The notes: generated by a model from the letters alone, not told the origin. Numbered from the stretch's first letter, positions 49,856-63,946 are shown. The stretch: DNA of 64,000 bases from Rhizomys pruinosus (GCA_009823505.1 VZQC01006309.1:1-64000), one strand, 5' to 3'. Translations and numbers: made by a program.

Positions 49856-51153
49856 ACAAAGAAAATAATTTTTAAACTGGCCAATCACCAAAACCTGTGT
49901 TTACTGAGGATGAAAAGATTCTAGAAGGTAAAAGAAATCAAAATACCTAATACAAGGTAAGTACTACATCGTTCTTTCTGATCCTCTCAGCTGCGCATCC
50001 ATTACATACACATCATTAGGAGACAGAAAGAAGAAACTGAGTTTAAATGGCAGCAAAAAAGAAACAAGGCAGGAATGAGGATTAAACAGTCAACACTAAG
50101 GAGCTTGTTTCTGGCCTTGCACAGCCTTTTATACATATTCATTCAGAAAGAGACATGGCTGATATGTGAATCTATACTCGTTAAACTCTTTTGAAATTTA
50201 AAAAAAGTATTCACACCAAAAGCAAAATTAAAATTTAGAGAAATTCCCAAGGTTGTCACATCCCTAGGCTAGGGTAAATCCTTGCTAAGTGCAAAATAGG
50301 TATACTTATATTTACAGACAAATATCCCAAACACTACTGAATAAAGAAGCATCTTTTGCAACAGATAAAGAATATTACAGAGTCCTACAACTGGACACAC
50401 ACAGATATTGTCTATGAATTGCCCAAGCCTAAGAAACACATCTACAATGCAACCTCTACACCTAAGGCTCATGCAACATAAAACAAGGGGCCAAGAACTC
50501 AAAAGGACGTGACGGGCCAAACCACAGAGATTAGGAATCTATAGAGTGTGAGTGCATGGACAGGTCACCTATATTCAGCCTTACCCAGGGCTCAGGAAAC
50601 ACTGTGAAGGAGGCAGCAGAAAGACTGTGATAGCCAGGCAGGTGGTACAAGACCATATGGAAATAGAATCCTGCAAGCTCCTAGAACCCTGCTCACATGA
50701 ACTACAGCATTGGTATCAGCATGCACATGACCCATGCAAGCCTGACCAGACAAAAACCCAGCGTGGAACTGTAGAAATGGGTAGCATAACCCAATCTTAG
50801 CTGAAGAAACATTGGCAGCTGATTACCGGTGGGTGAGAGATGCTGGACAGGCTGCTCAGTGGATGAACTTGTACTGACTGAGAAATGGCCGGGAGATTAA
50901 CTTGGCATGATAGGCCTTAACACAAATGACATAATGTATGAATTCCAGGGGGCCAGGGACGCTGTGGGAGGGTGCCAATGGAGAGGGGGTATAAAGTGAT
51001 TAAGACTGAAAAAAAAAAACTGTTTTAACATGCTAGATCCACGACAGAAGTAAGCAAAAGTGTTTTCTTGAATTAGAAGTAATTGAGAGTAGGGGACAAA
51101 CACATGAATTGACTTATATGTTTCTCTAAGAATTGAACCACAAAACTATTTAC
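49856..51153. other. Intron 8 sequence, mostly unclassified
   Basis: No gene seen. The part from 50530 to 51000 has a style reminiscent of an L1 or other old retroelement (GAGAGGGGGTATAAAGTG then an A-run at 51009), but I cannot classify it. Confidence 0.4.
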
Positions 51154-51337
51154 CTGAATCCATGGCTCAGCTAAGTCTTTATAAGCAGGAGGGATCTGCT
51201 GAGTTCCATAATGAGTAAGGTTGAAATTGCCTTCTTGAGTCCTTCTTTGTGAAGCAGCCAAAGGCTGCTGCTGTGCGGCTTGCTGCTGTGCAGCTCGCAG
51301 GGGTACAGGGGAATCCACAGGGCTTGACAACTCATGG
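51154..51337 (-). CDS. Map3k1: Map3k1 exon 8: Q-rich linker
   Basis: This 184-bp exon encodes [19 protein letters not shown], a Gln/Ala-rich segment with two QQQ runs, and then [20 protein letters not shown] before AEPWIQ. It leads from the zinc finger into the helical domain. The acceptor is CATTTTAG and the donor is ATTCAG|GTAAA. The Q/A-rich part differs in composition from the remembered human sequence and is probably a fast-evolving linker. Confidence 0.95.
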
Positions 51338-51396
51338 CTAAAATGAAAAAATAACAAAACGCTGAAAAATATTAACACGTCAAAATCACTTTGTGG

Positions 51397-51516
51397 GTTT
51401 TTTGTGTTTTTGAGACAGGGTCTTACTATGTAGCTCAGGCTAGGCTTAAACTCATGATCCTCCTGCCTCAATCTCCCAAAAGCTGGGATTGTAAGTATGA
51501 ACCACCACATACAGCT
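51397..51516 (-). repeat. Old B1-related SINE
   Basis: TTTTTGAGACAGGGTCTTAC ... GGGATTGTAAGTATGAACC. Confidence 0.7.
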
Positions 51517-51572
51517 AGAGAACATTTAAAATCTTTATTTGACATGGAGAAATCAATAATTCAAAATTATTA

Positions 51573-51665
<93 letters not shown>

Positions 51666-52178
51666 TTAAAGAAAAAATTTTTTTTACAAAAATGTCAATG
51701 CTTAATGTTAAAGTACTTCTATGCCACAACTATTCACAATGGCTAGGGGATGACTGACACAGTAGGACCCTCACCGAGTTTGATAGGATATTAAGTTGGC
51801 CAACAGAACAGTAAAGTATTCTATGCTGTACATCTTACAAATGCTTCTTTATCCATCAGATAACACGTACTTTGTTTACTCCCTTTCAAAGCATTCTGCC
51901 CCACCTCATTTTCATGCCAGGCTTGCTTTGATGCTTCGTTCTCTGAAAGCCTGCCCAGGCCTCCCACCTTCCTCCCCCCACATCTTCTACACTGGAAGCT
52001 TCCTTTAACGCTGCTCTTGTTCCACTTCAACCTGAACCACACCATGTACTGCACGCTTCTTTGCTTACACAATCATTTCTTTATAGATTCTAAGTTCCAT
52101 TTGCTGAAAACTTTATATATGGCTTAGGACTAATCATCTGCTCTCACCAATCTTCCCACAAGCCATGCTTCAATCCTA

Positions 52179-52409
<231 letters not shown>

Positions 52410-52597
52410 TTAACTAGAAATTCTTGCTTAAGAGTCTCATCTGTTGAGTACTGGGAGAAGAGGATACTTATTTCTCTTATTGATAGAAACTAATTTAAAA
52501 TCAGATTCACTAAACTGTATTCATAGACTGTGGCTATGAGTTAGGCTGTCCTTACCATAAATATAAATGCATGAACTGCAATCTGAGAAAGAACATT

Positions 52598-52632
52598 TGT
52601 AGTTTATTTATTATTTATTTATTTATTTATTT
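52598..52632. repeat. (TTTA)n microsatellite
   Basis: Seven or more TTTA units continuing into a B1 tail. Confidence 0.9.
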
Positions 52633-52788
52633 ATTTAATTTATTTTTGTGTTTTTGAGACAGGGTCTCCCTGTAGCCCCAGCTGTCCTGGAGCTCCTTAT
52701 ATAGACCAGGCTGTCCTTGAACTCCCACACATCTGCTTGCCTCTGCCTCCCAGTGCTGGGATTAAAGGTGTGCACCACCATGCCTGGC
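52633..52788 (-). repeat. B1 SINE
   Basis: GAGACAGGGTCTCCCTGTAG ... CACCACCATGCCTGGC. Confidence 0.9.
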
Positions 52789-52789
52789 A

Positions 52790-52872
52790 TATTTGTATTT
52801 CTGAAACTCAAGATCTGCTGGCTTAGCCTCCTGGGTGCTAGGATTACAGATGTGTACCACCTCGCTTGGCTG
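52790..52872 (-). repeat. B1 SINE fragment
   Basis: GCCTCCTGGGTGCTAGGATT ... CACCTCGCTTGGC. Confidence 0.6.
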
Positions 52873-53178
52873 TTTCAGATTTTTGAAATGCATTCATCCC
52901 TTGATGGTGGCATACTATTCTACTGAACAGACAGATTCTAAGTATGTATGTGTCTACTTACTGTTGATAATTTGGATATTTCCATATTTTTACATTTTAA
53001 GAAATCATTATAATCGTTTCTGTGCCCACTTTTTTGATATTTCACATTATTTTCAGAAGTGAAGTCACAGAGACTCAGAGCAGTGCATAACAGACTGTAA
53101 AGGGAACAAATCAATCTGTGGCTTATTTTTATAATCAAAGTTTTATGGGAACAGGGTCACTCCCCTTTGTTTTCACAT

Positions 53179-53212
53179 TATTATTATTATTATTATTATA
53201 TTATTATTATTT
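53179..53212. repeat. (TTA)n microsatellite
   Basis: TTA units adjoining the next B1 tail. Confidence 0.9.
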
Positions 53213-53358
53213 TTGTTTTTTCGAGACAGGGTCTCCCTGTAGTCCCAGCTGTCCTGGAACTCACTCTGTAGACCAGGCTGGCCTTGACCTCACAAAGATC
53301 CGCCTGCCTCTGCCTCCCAAGTGCTAGGATTAAAGGTGTGTGCTACCACGCCCCACTA
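53213..53358 (-). repeat. B1 SINE
   Basis: TTTTTCGAGACAGGGTCTCC ... TACCACGCCCC; TTTTCACATTATT lies on both sides. Confidence 0.9.
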
Positions 53359-53906
53359 TTTTCACATTATTAATGACTACTTGAGGCTACACGAGCAAGG
53401 CTGAATGAACAGTCATAATAGAAGCCCAACGGCCCACACCTATAATAATACACTGTACCAATATCCATCAGAATTCTGTTCTATATATACCCATGACTCA
53501 TATATAACAACTGAGTTACATGTATGATACTATATTATAACCTGAATCAGATTTCACTTATCAACATTTTTCCATGTCATTCAATAGTCTTCAAAAGTAT
53601 AACTTTAATGGTTACATGAGATAGTCATAACATGAGTATACTTTTTTGGAGGAGGATGGGGAAATAGGGTCCTACTGTATACCCCAAGTTGACCTGGAAC
53701 TTGCACAGCCCAATGTCCTCAAACTCTCCATAGTCCTTCCTTAGCCTCTGCAGTATGAGGATTACACTATGCCTGGCTATAACATGGGTATACTTTAATC
53801 AATCATATGTTGTTAGCTATTTAAACTTTTCCCAATGTTTCCATATACTACTATGAGAAACATCTTTTAACATATGAAACATACTTTTAAAACTTATACA
53901 TTTCTC
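53359..53906. other. Intron 5 sequence with an old L1-like fragment and B1 relic
   Basis: About 53540-53640 and 53780-53880 resemble the antisense 3' end of an old mammalian L1 (CAACATTTTTCCATGTCATT), split by a decayed B1 at 53640-53780. Weak. Confidence 0.4.
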
Positions 53907-54152
53907 TGGGGCTGGAGAGATAGTCTAGCGGTTAAGAGCGCCAACTGCTCTTGCAGAGGACCTGGGTTCGATCCCCAGCACCCACATGGCGGCTGAGAAC
54001 CGTCTGTAACTCCAATTCCAGGAGAACTCCAGTTCCAGGGGAATCTGAGACCCTCTTCTGACCTCCGCGGCATTGCACGACACGGGTGCACAGACCTACA
54101 TGCAGACAATGCATTCATACACATACAAAAAATAAATAAAATTAAAAAAAAT
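53907..54152 (+). repeat. B2 SINE with 17-bp duplication
   Basis: TTATACATTTCTC flanks both sides (53894-53906 and 54153-54165). Well preserved. Confidence 0.94.
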
Positions 54153-54439
54153 TTATACATTTCTCAAATGTAGCAGCTCTAGCTAGTACATGTACTAGAG
54201 CAATACAGAGAAATGGTTTTTGAAGCACATTCTTCCAGTAGAACTGTCTCATTACAAAGTCTCCCTTAATTCTGAAAATAAAATCTGGCATGTATTTTCT
54301 CCTTCAAATTCTTTATGATGTAAGAAGTACAAAGTTTGGGTACCATCATTATATCTTCGCACATGTACGCCATTTCACTTTGTTCTTATTTATCCCCCTC
54401 CCCACTCCCTTTTACCTGGTCTATTTAAAATTATTTTTG

Positions 54440-54598
54440 CTGGGCGTAGTGGCGCACACCTTTAATCCTAGCACTTGGGAGGCAGAGGCAGGTGGATCTT
54501 TGTGAGTTCAAGGTCAGCCTGGTCTACAGAGTGAGTTCCAGGACAGCTGGGATTACAGGGAGACCCTGTCTTGAAAAAACAGAAAACAAAACAAAACA
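54440..54598 (+). repeat. B1 SINE
   Basis: GCTGGGCGTAGTGGCGCACA ... GAGACCCTGTCTTG with AAAAC tail. Confidence 0.92.
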
Positions 54599-54664
54599 AA
54601 AATATTTTTGTTTGTTCTCCTTGATATATGTTTTTGCTGAACATTTTTCAAAAAGTTACTGGAA

Positions 54665-54808
54665 GCCAGGCATGGTGGTACAAACCTTTAATCCCAACAC
54701 TTAGGAGGCAGAGGCAAGTGGATCTCTGTAAGATTGAGGCCAGTCTGGCCTACACAGCAAGTTCCAGGCCAGCTGGGGCTATAGCCCTGTCTCAGGAAAA
54801 AAAAAAAA
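54665..54808 (+). repeat. B1 SINE
   Basis: GCCAGGCATGGTGGTACAAA ... TAGCCCTGTCTCAGG. Confidence 0.9.
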
Positions 54809-55979
54809 TGTTCTTGGGTTGACTAAACACACTTGGCTCTTTGAACTTCTCTTCTGTGACTGTTTCCTTCATGTCTGTGTATGTGCTGAGGGCCTGAGCT
54901 CGGCTCTGCACTCTCATTTTGGGGGATGAGTTTTCTGAACTGTTTTATGTATTTTCAATTTGTTTTAATTCTTATTTTTATTCTTTTGAAACACTATGGA
55001 AAGTTTTATAAAATTAGATTTCCAGGTGAATGTCCTTTGGGTTTTTAAAATGATTTTAGTATTTCCATAGATGATATATAATTACATGAAAGAAAAACTT
55101 ACTTATATGACAATACAACTTTGTATACCCTCCACCATTGCTGACATACCATTCCAAATAGAAGCCCCAAATTATGACCATATTAAGATGGTGTCTTGGC
55201 TCATCTTAGAAACTTTTGATTTAAGCATTAGCTACCTGGTTTTAAACATTTGTTTTCTTTATTCAAATCAAGAAGCTATCTTGTCTGTCCAAAGCAGAAA
55301 GTGTATTGGGTTAGGAAGCTTGATAAAGCAAGCTCAATCTTTTTTATTCATTAACTTAGAGATGAAGGGCAAAAGAAAAAACAAAAACAAAAACCAAAAC
55401 CTGGGTTAGGGACCAAGGCACCCAAATTCTGGCTATGCTTTTATTCAAATGAGTTACACCACCTCTTCTGGTTTAATTCATTTCTAAGTAATGAAAAAAT
55501 ACCTTAAAGTTTGCAAACAACTTGGAGAATTCCAAGTTTCTAAAGTCAATCCATTTCATTAAAAAAAATAAAGAGTCCCATTTTTCACAGATGAAAAGCT
55601 CTCTCCTTTGCTCACTGAGCCCATAATCCATTTTTCATTAATTTTGAAGTAGTTATAATACTTCAAAGACTGATGAGATGAAGATGGGACATAACACTAA
55701 GACCAGTGCTTCTCAAACTGGGGTGCCCAGGAACACATGGAGATACTGTCTCCTTTCTGCAGTAATTAAACCATATCATTTTTACACTGAAATGAGTAGT
55801 ACTATAGAAACAAACCCACATTATGTAGTATTTAGTCTCTAATATTAGAGACTTGCAAAGAATTCTGATCTGTTATTTTAGGCTGTATTTCAGATCCTTG
55901 AGAGCTCATAAGCCATCTTTTCAGCATCTGGGCAATGGGAAGTCTGTGAAGCACTGGGACTTTATTAACTGTGGTAATA
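54809..55979. other. Intron 5 unique sequence
   Basis: About 1.2 kb without a recognisable repeat or gene. Open frames here (for example 55071-55409) have no recognisable protein similarity. Confidence 0.55.
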
Positions 55980-55994
55980 GCTACTGTACCTCTT

Positions 55995-56206
55995 GAAACA
56001 ATTTATTTGGAATTTATGTATTTATATTTTGTGTATTAGTATATTGCCTGCATGCATGAAAGTAAACCCTTGTCATCAATGCCCATGGGAGGCCAAAGGA
56101 GAGCACTGGAGTTATAGACAGTTATTAACTGCCATATGGATGTTGGGAACTGAACCCAGATCCTCAGCAAGTGCTCTTAACAGCTGAGCCACCTCTCCAG
56201 CCCCAG
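55995..56206 (-). repeat. B2-related SINE with TSD
   Basis: GCTACTGTACCTCTT flanks both sides (55980-55994 and 56207-56221); diverged body with a deletion. Confidence 0.88.
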
Positions 56207-56221
56207 GCTACTGTACCTCTT

Positions 56222-56910
<689 letters not shown>

Positions 56911-57270
56911 CTAACATTGGAAAAAGACAATGTCAATGATATTTATGGCATAATTATGCTTATGAAGAGATGAATTATATCTTTTATTTGTATAAGTTTT
57001 TTTTACAAAGCTGATTTTAGAGCTTCAAAAAATAAGAACAAAGTTTACTAAGGACAATGTTTTCACAGCAGGTCAGTGTTTACTGTTTTAATAGTTAAGA
57101 AGAAAACATCACTCAAGAAATTTTAAGAGAACCTTTAAAAGCATCAGATAATTTTTACATGTGGTCACATAGTTAACATGATCACTGTCTATTTAAGCTT
57201 GGTGTTCTTGGGAAATCTTCAGGAGTACCATAAAAATCTGTTGCCAATTTTACCTTATCTTTAAAAATTA

Positions 57271-57432
<162 letters not shown>

Positions 57433-57685
57433 TTAATAAATCTGTGGTTTATGTTTCTAATTTCATTAAAATTTCTATTTCTATTCTTCATTATGCTCAT
57501 TATAAGAAAGGATACAGATACTTCCATGAATTAAGCTACTTTTAAGGAATTTGTTAAGTAGATTTATTTAAGGTACCAAGTTTTAGTAAAAAACTCATAA
57601 ATACATAGTTTACAATAATTCTCAATTCATTTTCATTTACTAAAGGGAATTAACTGATTTCAATAAAGAACTTTACAAAGTTGAG

Positions 57686-57842
57686 AGCCAGGCACAGTGG
57701 TACGTGCCTGTAAATTCCTGCACTTGGAAGGTTGAAGTAGGAGGATCACCATGTGTTTGGGGCCAGCCTAGCCTATAAAGTGAATTTAAAGCAAGCTGGG
57801 CTACATAGTGAGACCCTGTCTCAAAAAATACCAAAGGGAAGA
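57686..57842 (+). repeat. B1 SINE, diverged
   Basis: GCCAGGCACAGTGGTACGTG ... GAGACCCTGTCTCAAAAAAT. Confidence 0.85.
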
Positions 57843-57897
57843 AAAAAAGAAACCTTTAGGGTTGGGATGTAGATTCCCGACAGTGCATGCATTCCTA

Positions 57898-58188
<291 letters not shown>

Positions 58189-58511
58189 CTATACAACATT
58201 GCTTTTTATTAGGTAAGTTTCTTGCTTCTTGATAAAAGCATACCCGTCCTCCCCGCCCCCCCCAACATACCACAGAACCATGTGGCAGATTATATTCTGG
58301 AAGAAAAAAATACCCCTATCTAAGCATAATGAACCAAGGTCAGGCAAGACTGTTATCTGACACACTTATCTAAGAATGTCTAGAATCTCAATTATTCCTG
58401 TAAGTGAAGAGAACTCTTTGGCTAATAGACAACAATATGATTATTTTACAAATTATTCTATAAACATGAGTCCTTTAAAAAGTTTACGTAAACTCGTGTT
58501 AAAAACATAAA

Positions 58512-58640
58512 GGCCAGGCATGGTGGTACACCTCTTTAATCCCAGTACTTGGGAGGCAGAAGCAGGCAGATTTCTGTGAGTTACAGGCCAGCTGGGGCTA
58601 CAGGGAGACCCTGTCTCAAAAAGACAAGGGGGAAAAAAAG
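58512..58640 (+). repeat. B1 SINE with internal deletion
   Basis: GCCAGGCATGGTGGTACACC ... GGGAGACCCTGTCTC. Confidence 0.88.
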
Positions 58641-58663
58641 GGCATAAAGAGTAAGTATCAACT

Positions 58664-58805
58664 GGACATGGTGGCACGTCTTTAATCCCAACACTGGGGA
58701 TTAAAGGAGGATCTCTGTGAGCTCTAGGAAAGCCTATATAGATGCAACTCCAGGCCAGTCAGGGCTACATAGTGGAACCCTGCCTCAAAAAAGCAAAAAC
58801 ATTAA
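58664..58805 (+). repeat. B1 SINE, diverged
   Basis: TGGACATGGTGGCACGTCTT ... GGAACCCTGCCTC. Confidence 0.82.
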
Positions 58806-58959
58806 ACCCAAAACAAAAGAGTAAACATCAGAAGCAAGCAAAATGATGTTTCTAGTGGTAAAAAAAAATGTAATCTTTGGATTCTACTTAACGCTTTTTC
58901 AAATACTTGTCTGTGACTGGCAGTTTTCAAACATAGCTAGCTATGCAATGCCTCCCAAG

Positions 58960-59640
58960 GTACTCTCTGTAGATTCTTCCTCAATTAAAACCTTATTGGA
59001 GGTGACAAAAACTCTCCAGTGGTCAGAGCAGCATATATCACTCTCACTACACTACTCTGAATGTTCTTACAACTTGGTCTTTCCACCAATACCTCAGTGG
59101 GAATTCTGGTTATTGAAAATGTAATAAATGGTGGCAAGAACATGAAGCAATCAGAACCCTTTGGTGGCATGAAAAATATGTAGCTGCTTTGGCAAACAGT
59201 ATACCAGCTCCTGAAAATGTTAAGCCTATCAACCAGGAACTCCATGCCTAAGTATGAATCCAAGAGAAATGAAAACATACTGACACAAAAACTTGTACAC
59301 AAATCTTCACATCGGTATTATTTGTAATAGCCCCAAAGTGGAAGCAGCCCATCTGATGAATGGATAAACAAGATGTGACACATGTATCTACACAGAAGCA
59401 TTTACTGAAAATGGAGCAATGACACATGCTGTGATACGTAACAAGTGAAAAGTGCCTGCCATCAAAGAATACCCACTTCATGGCTCCATTTATATAAAAT
59501 GTCCAGATAAGGCAAATACATAGACAAAACAGACTAATGAGTCCCTAAGACTAGTGAAGAGACTGCTGCTAAGAGAAAACTTTACACCATTTAAGTAAAG
59601 AATGACTCCATGAATGGGGCAGCACTCAAACCTCAAGGAG
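58960..59640 (+). mobile_element. Old L1 3' fragment
   Basis: Typical phrases of ancient mammalian L1 3' ends: CAACCAGGAACTCCATGCC, ATAGCCCCAAAGTGGAAGCA, CTGATGAATGGATAAACAAG, then TGTCCAGATAAGGCAAATAC and ATAGACAAAACAGACTAATG. No intact reading frame. Borders approximate. Confidence 0.7.
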
Positions 59641-59885
59641 CTAAACCACTGGTTTAGCAATGCCCAGTTGGCTTTAATAAGTTGAACATAAAGCAAAGTA
59701 GAAAGATTGCCTGACTGGCTACAATGAGCCTTTTGCCATATTTGTTGATGTGTGGTGGGCAATCCCTAGTACCATAACGGGCTGGTTGGCTGTTTGTGAT
59801 TAATTAGAGTTCAGTGTGATTTCCAAGTATAGAAAGAACACCAGGCTGATGGCCTCTTCTTGCTTACTATTCTTTAAAAGTGGGA

Positions 59886-60110
59886 GTTTTAAAAAATTTT
59901 TTATGTTTTATGTGTACAAGTGTACTGTCTGCATGTAGGTTTGTGCACCCGTGTCGTGCAATGCTGCGGAGGTCAGAAGAGGGTGATTGGATTCCCCTGG
60001 AACTGGAGTTAAAGACTGTTCTCAGCTGCCATGTGGGTGCTGGGGATCGAACCCGGGTCCTCTGCAAGAGCAGTCAGCGCTCTTAGCCACTAGGCCATTT
60101 CTCTAGCCCC
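59886..60110 (-). repeat. B2 SINE
   Basis: TAAAAGTGGGA flanks both sides; no 17-bp duplication. Confidence 0.92.
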
Positions 60111-60891
60111 CTAAAAGTGGGATTGTTTTGGGGGTACATGGGAAGATATAATTCTGTTTATATTTATGGTCCTCCTGTGCCCCATGAACCTTAAGATGTT
60201 AATAGAGGCTTGAAAAGTGCTTGCATGTCAGGACTGCCTTCCTGAAACACTTCTGCTGCAACCCGGCCATCGAGCTATGAGGAGGAAATGGCAAAAATCT
60301 CCAAGAGTTCTAGCTTTGCACCTAAAGCAATGCATAGGAGTGGAGAAGCAACCATGGCTAGTCCCACTTCAGGAGAGGGTGTCAGGAGCAGACACAAGCT
60401 TTTGAAGAGTCCAGCCCAATTTTCAAATGTTTGAGCTAATAAGTTACTGTGGAATAGTAACAATGTACTTTTGAAGGATTTATGTGCTTTGATAATGGTA
60501 GACTGAGGAAAACCAAAGGTTCTCCTTGTGCTTGCTGTCTTATCCATTTTTCCATTCCATTTTCATTTACTTGCTCTTCAAAGTTAGAAGTGTGTTTTCA
60601 CATGCACTTCCACCACTATTAACAGTATCTCCAATGGAGCTACCACCTATCTTTTTGAACTTTTTTTTTTTTTTTTAAATATATATATCTGGGTTAACAT
60701 AGAGAACAGGTGGATTCTCATATATGTTTCTACATTTGGTCTGCTGTGATATGATGTGCTGACTAAAGTACATGTATATAAAAAAAAATCTGTCATCTAA
60801 ACAATAGAATTTTTGACAGCCGTTTCATGAAATTATACACATCTTCTATGATACTGCGCCCAAAGCTCAAGCAGTAGTTTCTTTTCTTTCT
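60111..60891. other. Intron 2 sequence, unclassified
   Basis: No gene. 60110-60540 may be a decayed MER-like repeat; T-run and AT repeat at about 60661-60690. Confidence 0.45.
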
Positions 60892-61055
60892 TTTTTTTTT
60901 TTTTTTCTTTTGGTCTTTCTGAGACAGGGTCATCCTGTAGCCTCAGCTGGCCTGGAACTCATATGTAGACCAGGCTGCCCTTGAACTCACAGAGGCCCAC
61001 CTGCCTCTGCCTCCCAAGTGCTAGAATTAAAGGCATGCACTGCCACGCCTGGCTT
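60892..61055 (-). repeat. B1 SINE
   Basis: T-run, CTGAGACAGGGTCATCCTGT ... CTGCCACGCCTGGC. Confidence 0.9.
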
Positions 61056-61880
61056 TAAATGTAGTTTTAATGTGACTAGGAAAGTGCATCAGCAACACTT
61101 GGTCCTACTGGTACACTAAATCCAGACAGCACATTTCACACTTCAAGTGAATTTTGCAATGTTTTTGTTTCAACATTTTGGAAAATACTGGTTTACTAAA
61201 TCACATAGAGCTTCCAAATGCTCACACACCTCATTATACAATGCTAAAAACCATATTTTATATTATCAATTTCATTAGGAAAGTATAAATATTGAGAAGC
61301 TGTCAAACTCACAGTGGAAATTAGTTTTCTAAAAAGTTTTTTTTTTGCTTTGGAACTTCAAATTTCATCAATGGTGGGGAACCACCCCCCCACAAACCCA
61401 CTTGATATTTTCCTTTAAAAGACAGTTTCATTTAGCTCCTCTTAGGGAAATGGCTGCTAAATAACCCACTCCAAATAGTTATACTTTGAAATAATGTTTG
61501 TTCCATGAAAACACGAGACTAGCCCAGCTTGCAAATACAACAACTGCATAAAGCCTATTCCTTGAGACAATCACCATCTACTGGTGCATGGCAGAAGTGC
61601 TCATGTCAGCACCCTACTTCATCACACATTACACAATACTAAGAAGGTACATATTTAATAAGGGCCGAGACTTAAAAATTAATTTTTATTTCTTTGACAA
61701 AGGCATTCTTAAATCAAAACAGTTCTTTTCTTTCACAGACAACTGATAGCAACAAAGAGCACTAATTCTGTAAGACAGAGTAATGTAGGAGGGGCAGGGG
61801 CATGATCAAAGTAAATGATATATATGATGAAAATGCCATAATGAAACTTGTTATTTTGTAGAATGAATATGAGGAAAATA
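61056..61880. other. Intron 2 unique sequence
   Basis: No repeat or gene recognised over about 0.8 kb. Confidence 0.55.
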
Positions 61881-62012
61881 GACTGGCGTGGTGGCACATG
61901 CCTTTAATCCTAGCACTTGGGAGGCAGAGGCAGGTGGATCTCTGTGAGTTCAAGGCCAGCCTGGTTTACAGGGAGACCTTGTCTCAAAAAGACCACAAAA
62001 AAAAAAAAAAAG
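61881..62012 (+). repeat. B1 SINE with internal deletion
   Basis: GACTGGCGTGGTGGCACATG ... GGGAGACCTTGTCTC; about 200 bases from the exon 2 donor side. Confidence 0.9.
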
Positions 62013-62306
62013 GAAAATTCCAAAATTTAATGTGGCAGCCTTAACTAGGATAAAAAACACCAGCAGCTTTATCAATTGTTAGTGCTGTGAAAGAGGCAGA
62101 CAACATACCAATTTTAGTACAGAACTAGTTAGCTTTGACCTAATGGATCCCCAGAAAGCTTCTCAGGGGTCATTCCCCCAAACCCCCAAGCCTTTAGATC
62201 ACACTGTAAACTCCTGCTCAAATGGGTAGCCTGGTAGCCTTTGTTGAATCATAAGTGAGTCTAAAAACTGACAGAAATGAACACACTGGTTCAAGTCTTA
62301 ACTTAC

Positions 62307-62507
62307 AGGCACTGGGGAGACACGTTTTCTTCTCACTCCTGGAGATTCAGACTTCACTGCGCGGCCTGAGGGAGAGCTGTTGGGAGACGGACTGCGCCGG
62401 CCTTTGGGAGCTGATGAAGCAGAGCTTGCCTGGCCCTCTCCTTGAGGCTCAGCTGCCAGGTTAGTCATTTCAGATCCATCTCCTTTAATCGGGATTGGTT
62501 TTACCAC
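62307..62507 (-). CDS. Map3k1: Map3k1 exon 2: Ser/Pro-rich N-terminal region
   Basis: This exon is 201 bp (67 codons, phase 0 at both ends). It encodes [14 protein letters not shown]..., then a Ser/Pro/Arg-rich stretch with [15 protein letters not shown] and ending ...RKRVSPVP. The acceptor is TTCAG before GTGGTA and the donor is CCT|GTAAGT. The low-complexity, basic, SP-rich composition suits a disordered N-terminal regulatory region. Its start is a splice acceptor, not a start codon; exon 1 is not in the window. Small differences from human (for example [17 protein letters not shown]) look like normal species variation. Confidence 0.95.
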
Positions 62508-62705
62508 CTGAACGAAAAGTAGTACAATATTTTGATTACTTAAAAATATTCGGAGAAGTACACTTGAATATCATAGAGTGGAATGAACTTGAGTTATCAT
62601 AAAATATTAATACAAATATATCAGATAACGGGCCAAATTTATTTGGTATTACTTCAAGCCATTAATGTTAGAGACTATTCAGTCTCTAACATCAATCATT
62701 ATTGT

Positions 62706-62840
62706 ACTTTTTTTTTTTTTTTTTAAATTTTTGAGACAGGGTCTCCCTATAGCCCCAGCTGGCCTGGAACTCACAGAGATCCGCCTACCTCTGCCTCCCG
62801 AGTGCTGGGATTAAAGGCATGTGCCACTGTGCCCGGGTAC
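62706..62840 (-). repeat. B1 SINE with internal deletion
   Basis: T-run, GAGACAGGGTCTCCCTATAG ... CCACTGTGCCCGGG. Confidence 0.9.
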
Positions 62841-63105
62841 TGCAAACAATTTTTATAAATACTACTGGTTACCTGTTATTATAATCTCTGTCTCATTTTA
62901 ACATTCAGCATCAACACAAGTTAGAAAACAAATGCAGAAAAATGAGCACTTAGGTCCTCAAGAGTTATTAAAATAATTTTTCCTTTCTGAAAAAAAATGC
63001 AAGCCATAAAAATAGTAATACTGAATATAATTTTAAGAAGCCAAATTAATAGTTTGATGAAAAACTATTAAGACAAACAAAGCAAAACAAAAAAAACCCA
63101 CCTCT

Positions 63106-63255
63106 GCTGGGAGTGGTGGTGCACACCTTTAATCCCAGCACTAGGTAGGCAGAGGCAGGCAAATCTCTGTGAGTTCAAGGCCAGCCTAGTCTAGAGAGTG
63201 AGTTCCAGGACAGCTGGGGCTACAGGAAGACCCTGTCTCAAAAACACCAAAACCA
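63106..63255 (+). repeat. B1 SINE
   Basis: GCTGGGAGTGGTGGTGCACA ... GACCCTGTCTC with an ACCAAA-rich tail. Confidence 0.92.
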
Positions 63256-63325
63256 AACCAAACCAAACCAATCCCAAACAACCAACACCCCCAAACATAG
63301 TTTAGAGGTGAAGCTCAAGGAACTC

Positions 63326-63410
63326 AGAGAAGGGCCAGAAGGGCTCAGTGGTACAGTGCTTGCCCAGCACGAATGAGGCCCTAGGTTCAAATTCCAAGGC
63401 CAGGAAAAAA
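63326..63410 (+). repeat. ID-type SINE
   Basis: GGGCCAGAAGGGCTCAGTGG, TACAGTGCTTGCCCAGCACG, AATGAGGCCCTAGGTTCAAA: the tRNA-Ala-like ID layout. Confidence 0.75.
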
Positions 63411-63722
63411 GAACAAGATTATGGGACTGAAGAAATCCAGAGACCTTCAAGTTTAAGAGCAATGTCAGAGTGAGAGCATGCAGATTCCTTGATCTGCTGT
63501 TACTAGTAGCTTTAAACACTAGGCTTCTCAGATCAAATCTGGCCATGAGGTGCATCCTCAGTACAGGTGCAGTTTAACTTTTCAGGTCTTCTTATGGACT
63601 AGCCAGTCACTGAGCCCACACAGCACAATTTCACAGGAGGAGAACCTACCTATCATTAAGGTTTCATTAAAACTCCATACAACTGTCTTTAACTAAGCCT
63701 ATACTACATTCTTCAGAAATAT

Positions 63723-63946
63723 TTTTTAAAGATTTGTTTTTATTATTTTAAATTATGTATATGTCTGTGTGTGGTGGGGGGGACGTGCATATGCATGCAG
63801 GTGCCCAGGGAAGCCAGTGGCATGGGGATCCCTTGGAGCTGGTTGTTGTGAGCCACTTGTTATGGGTGCTGGGAACACGCACATACGAATGTACACACAG
63901 GTACATACATTCACACCTTCTGAAACACTGAGCCATCTCTCTAGGC
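63723..63946 (-). repeat. B2/B3-related SINE with TG-rich tail
   Basis: TTATGTATATGTCTGTGTGT to GAGCCATCTCTCTAGGCCCC; diverged. A TG-rich stretch continues to the window end. Confidence 0.7.

Noticed and set aside
55071..55409. 112-codon open frame in intron 5
   Set aside because: No recognisable protein similarity, low-complexity Lys/Asn end, AT-rich intron; expected by chance.
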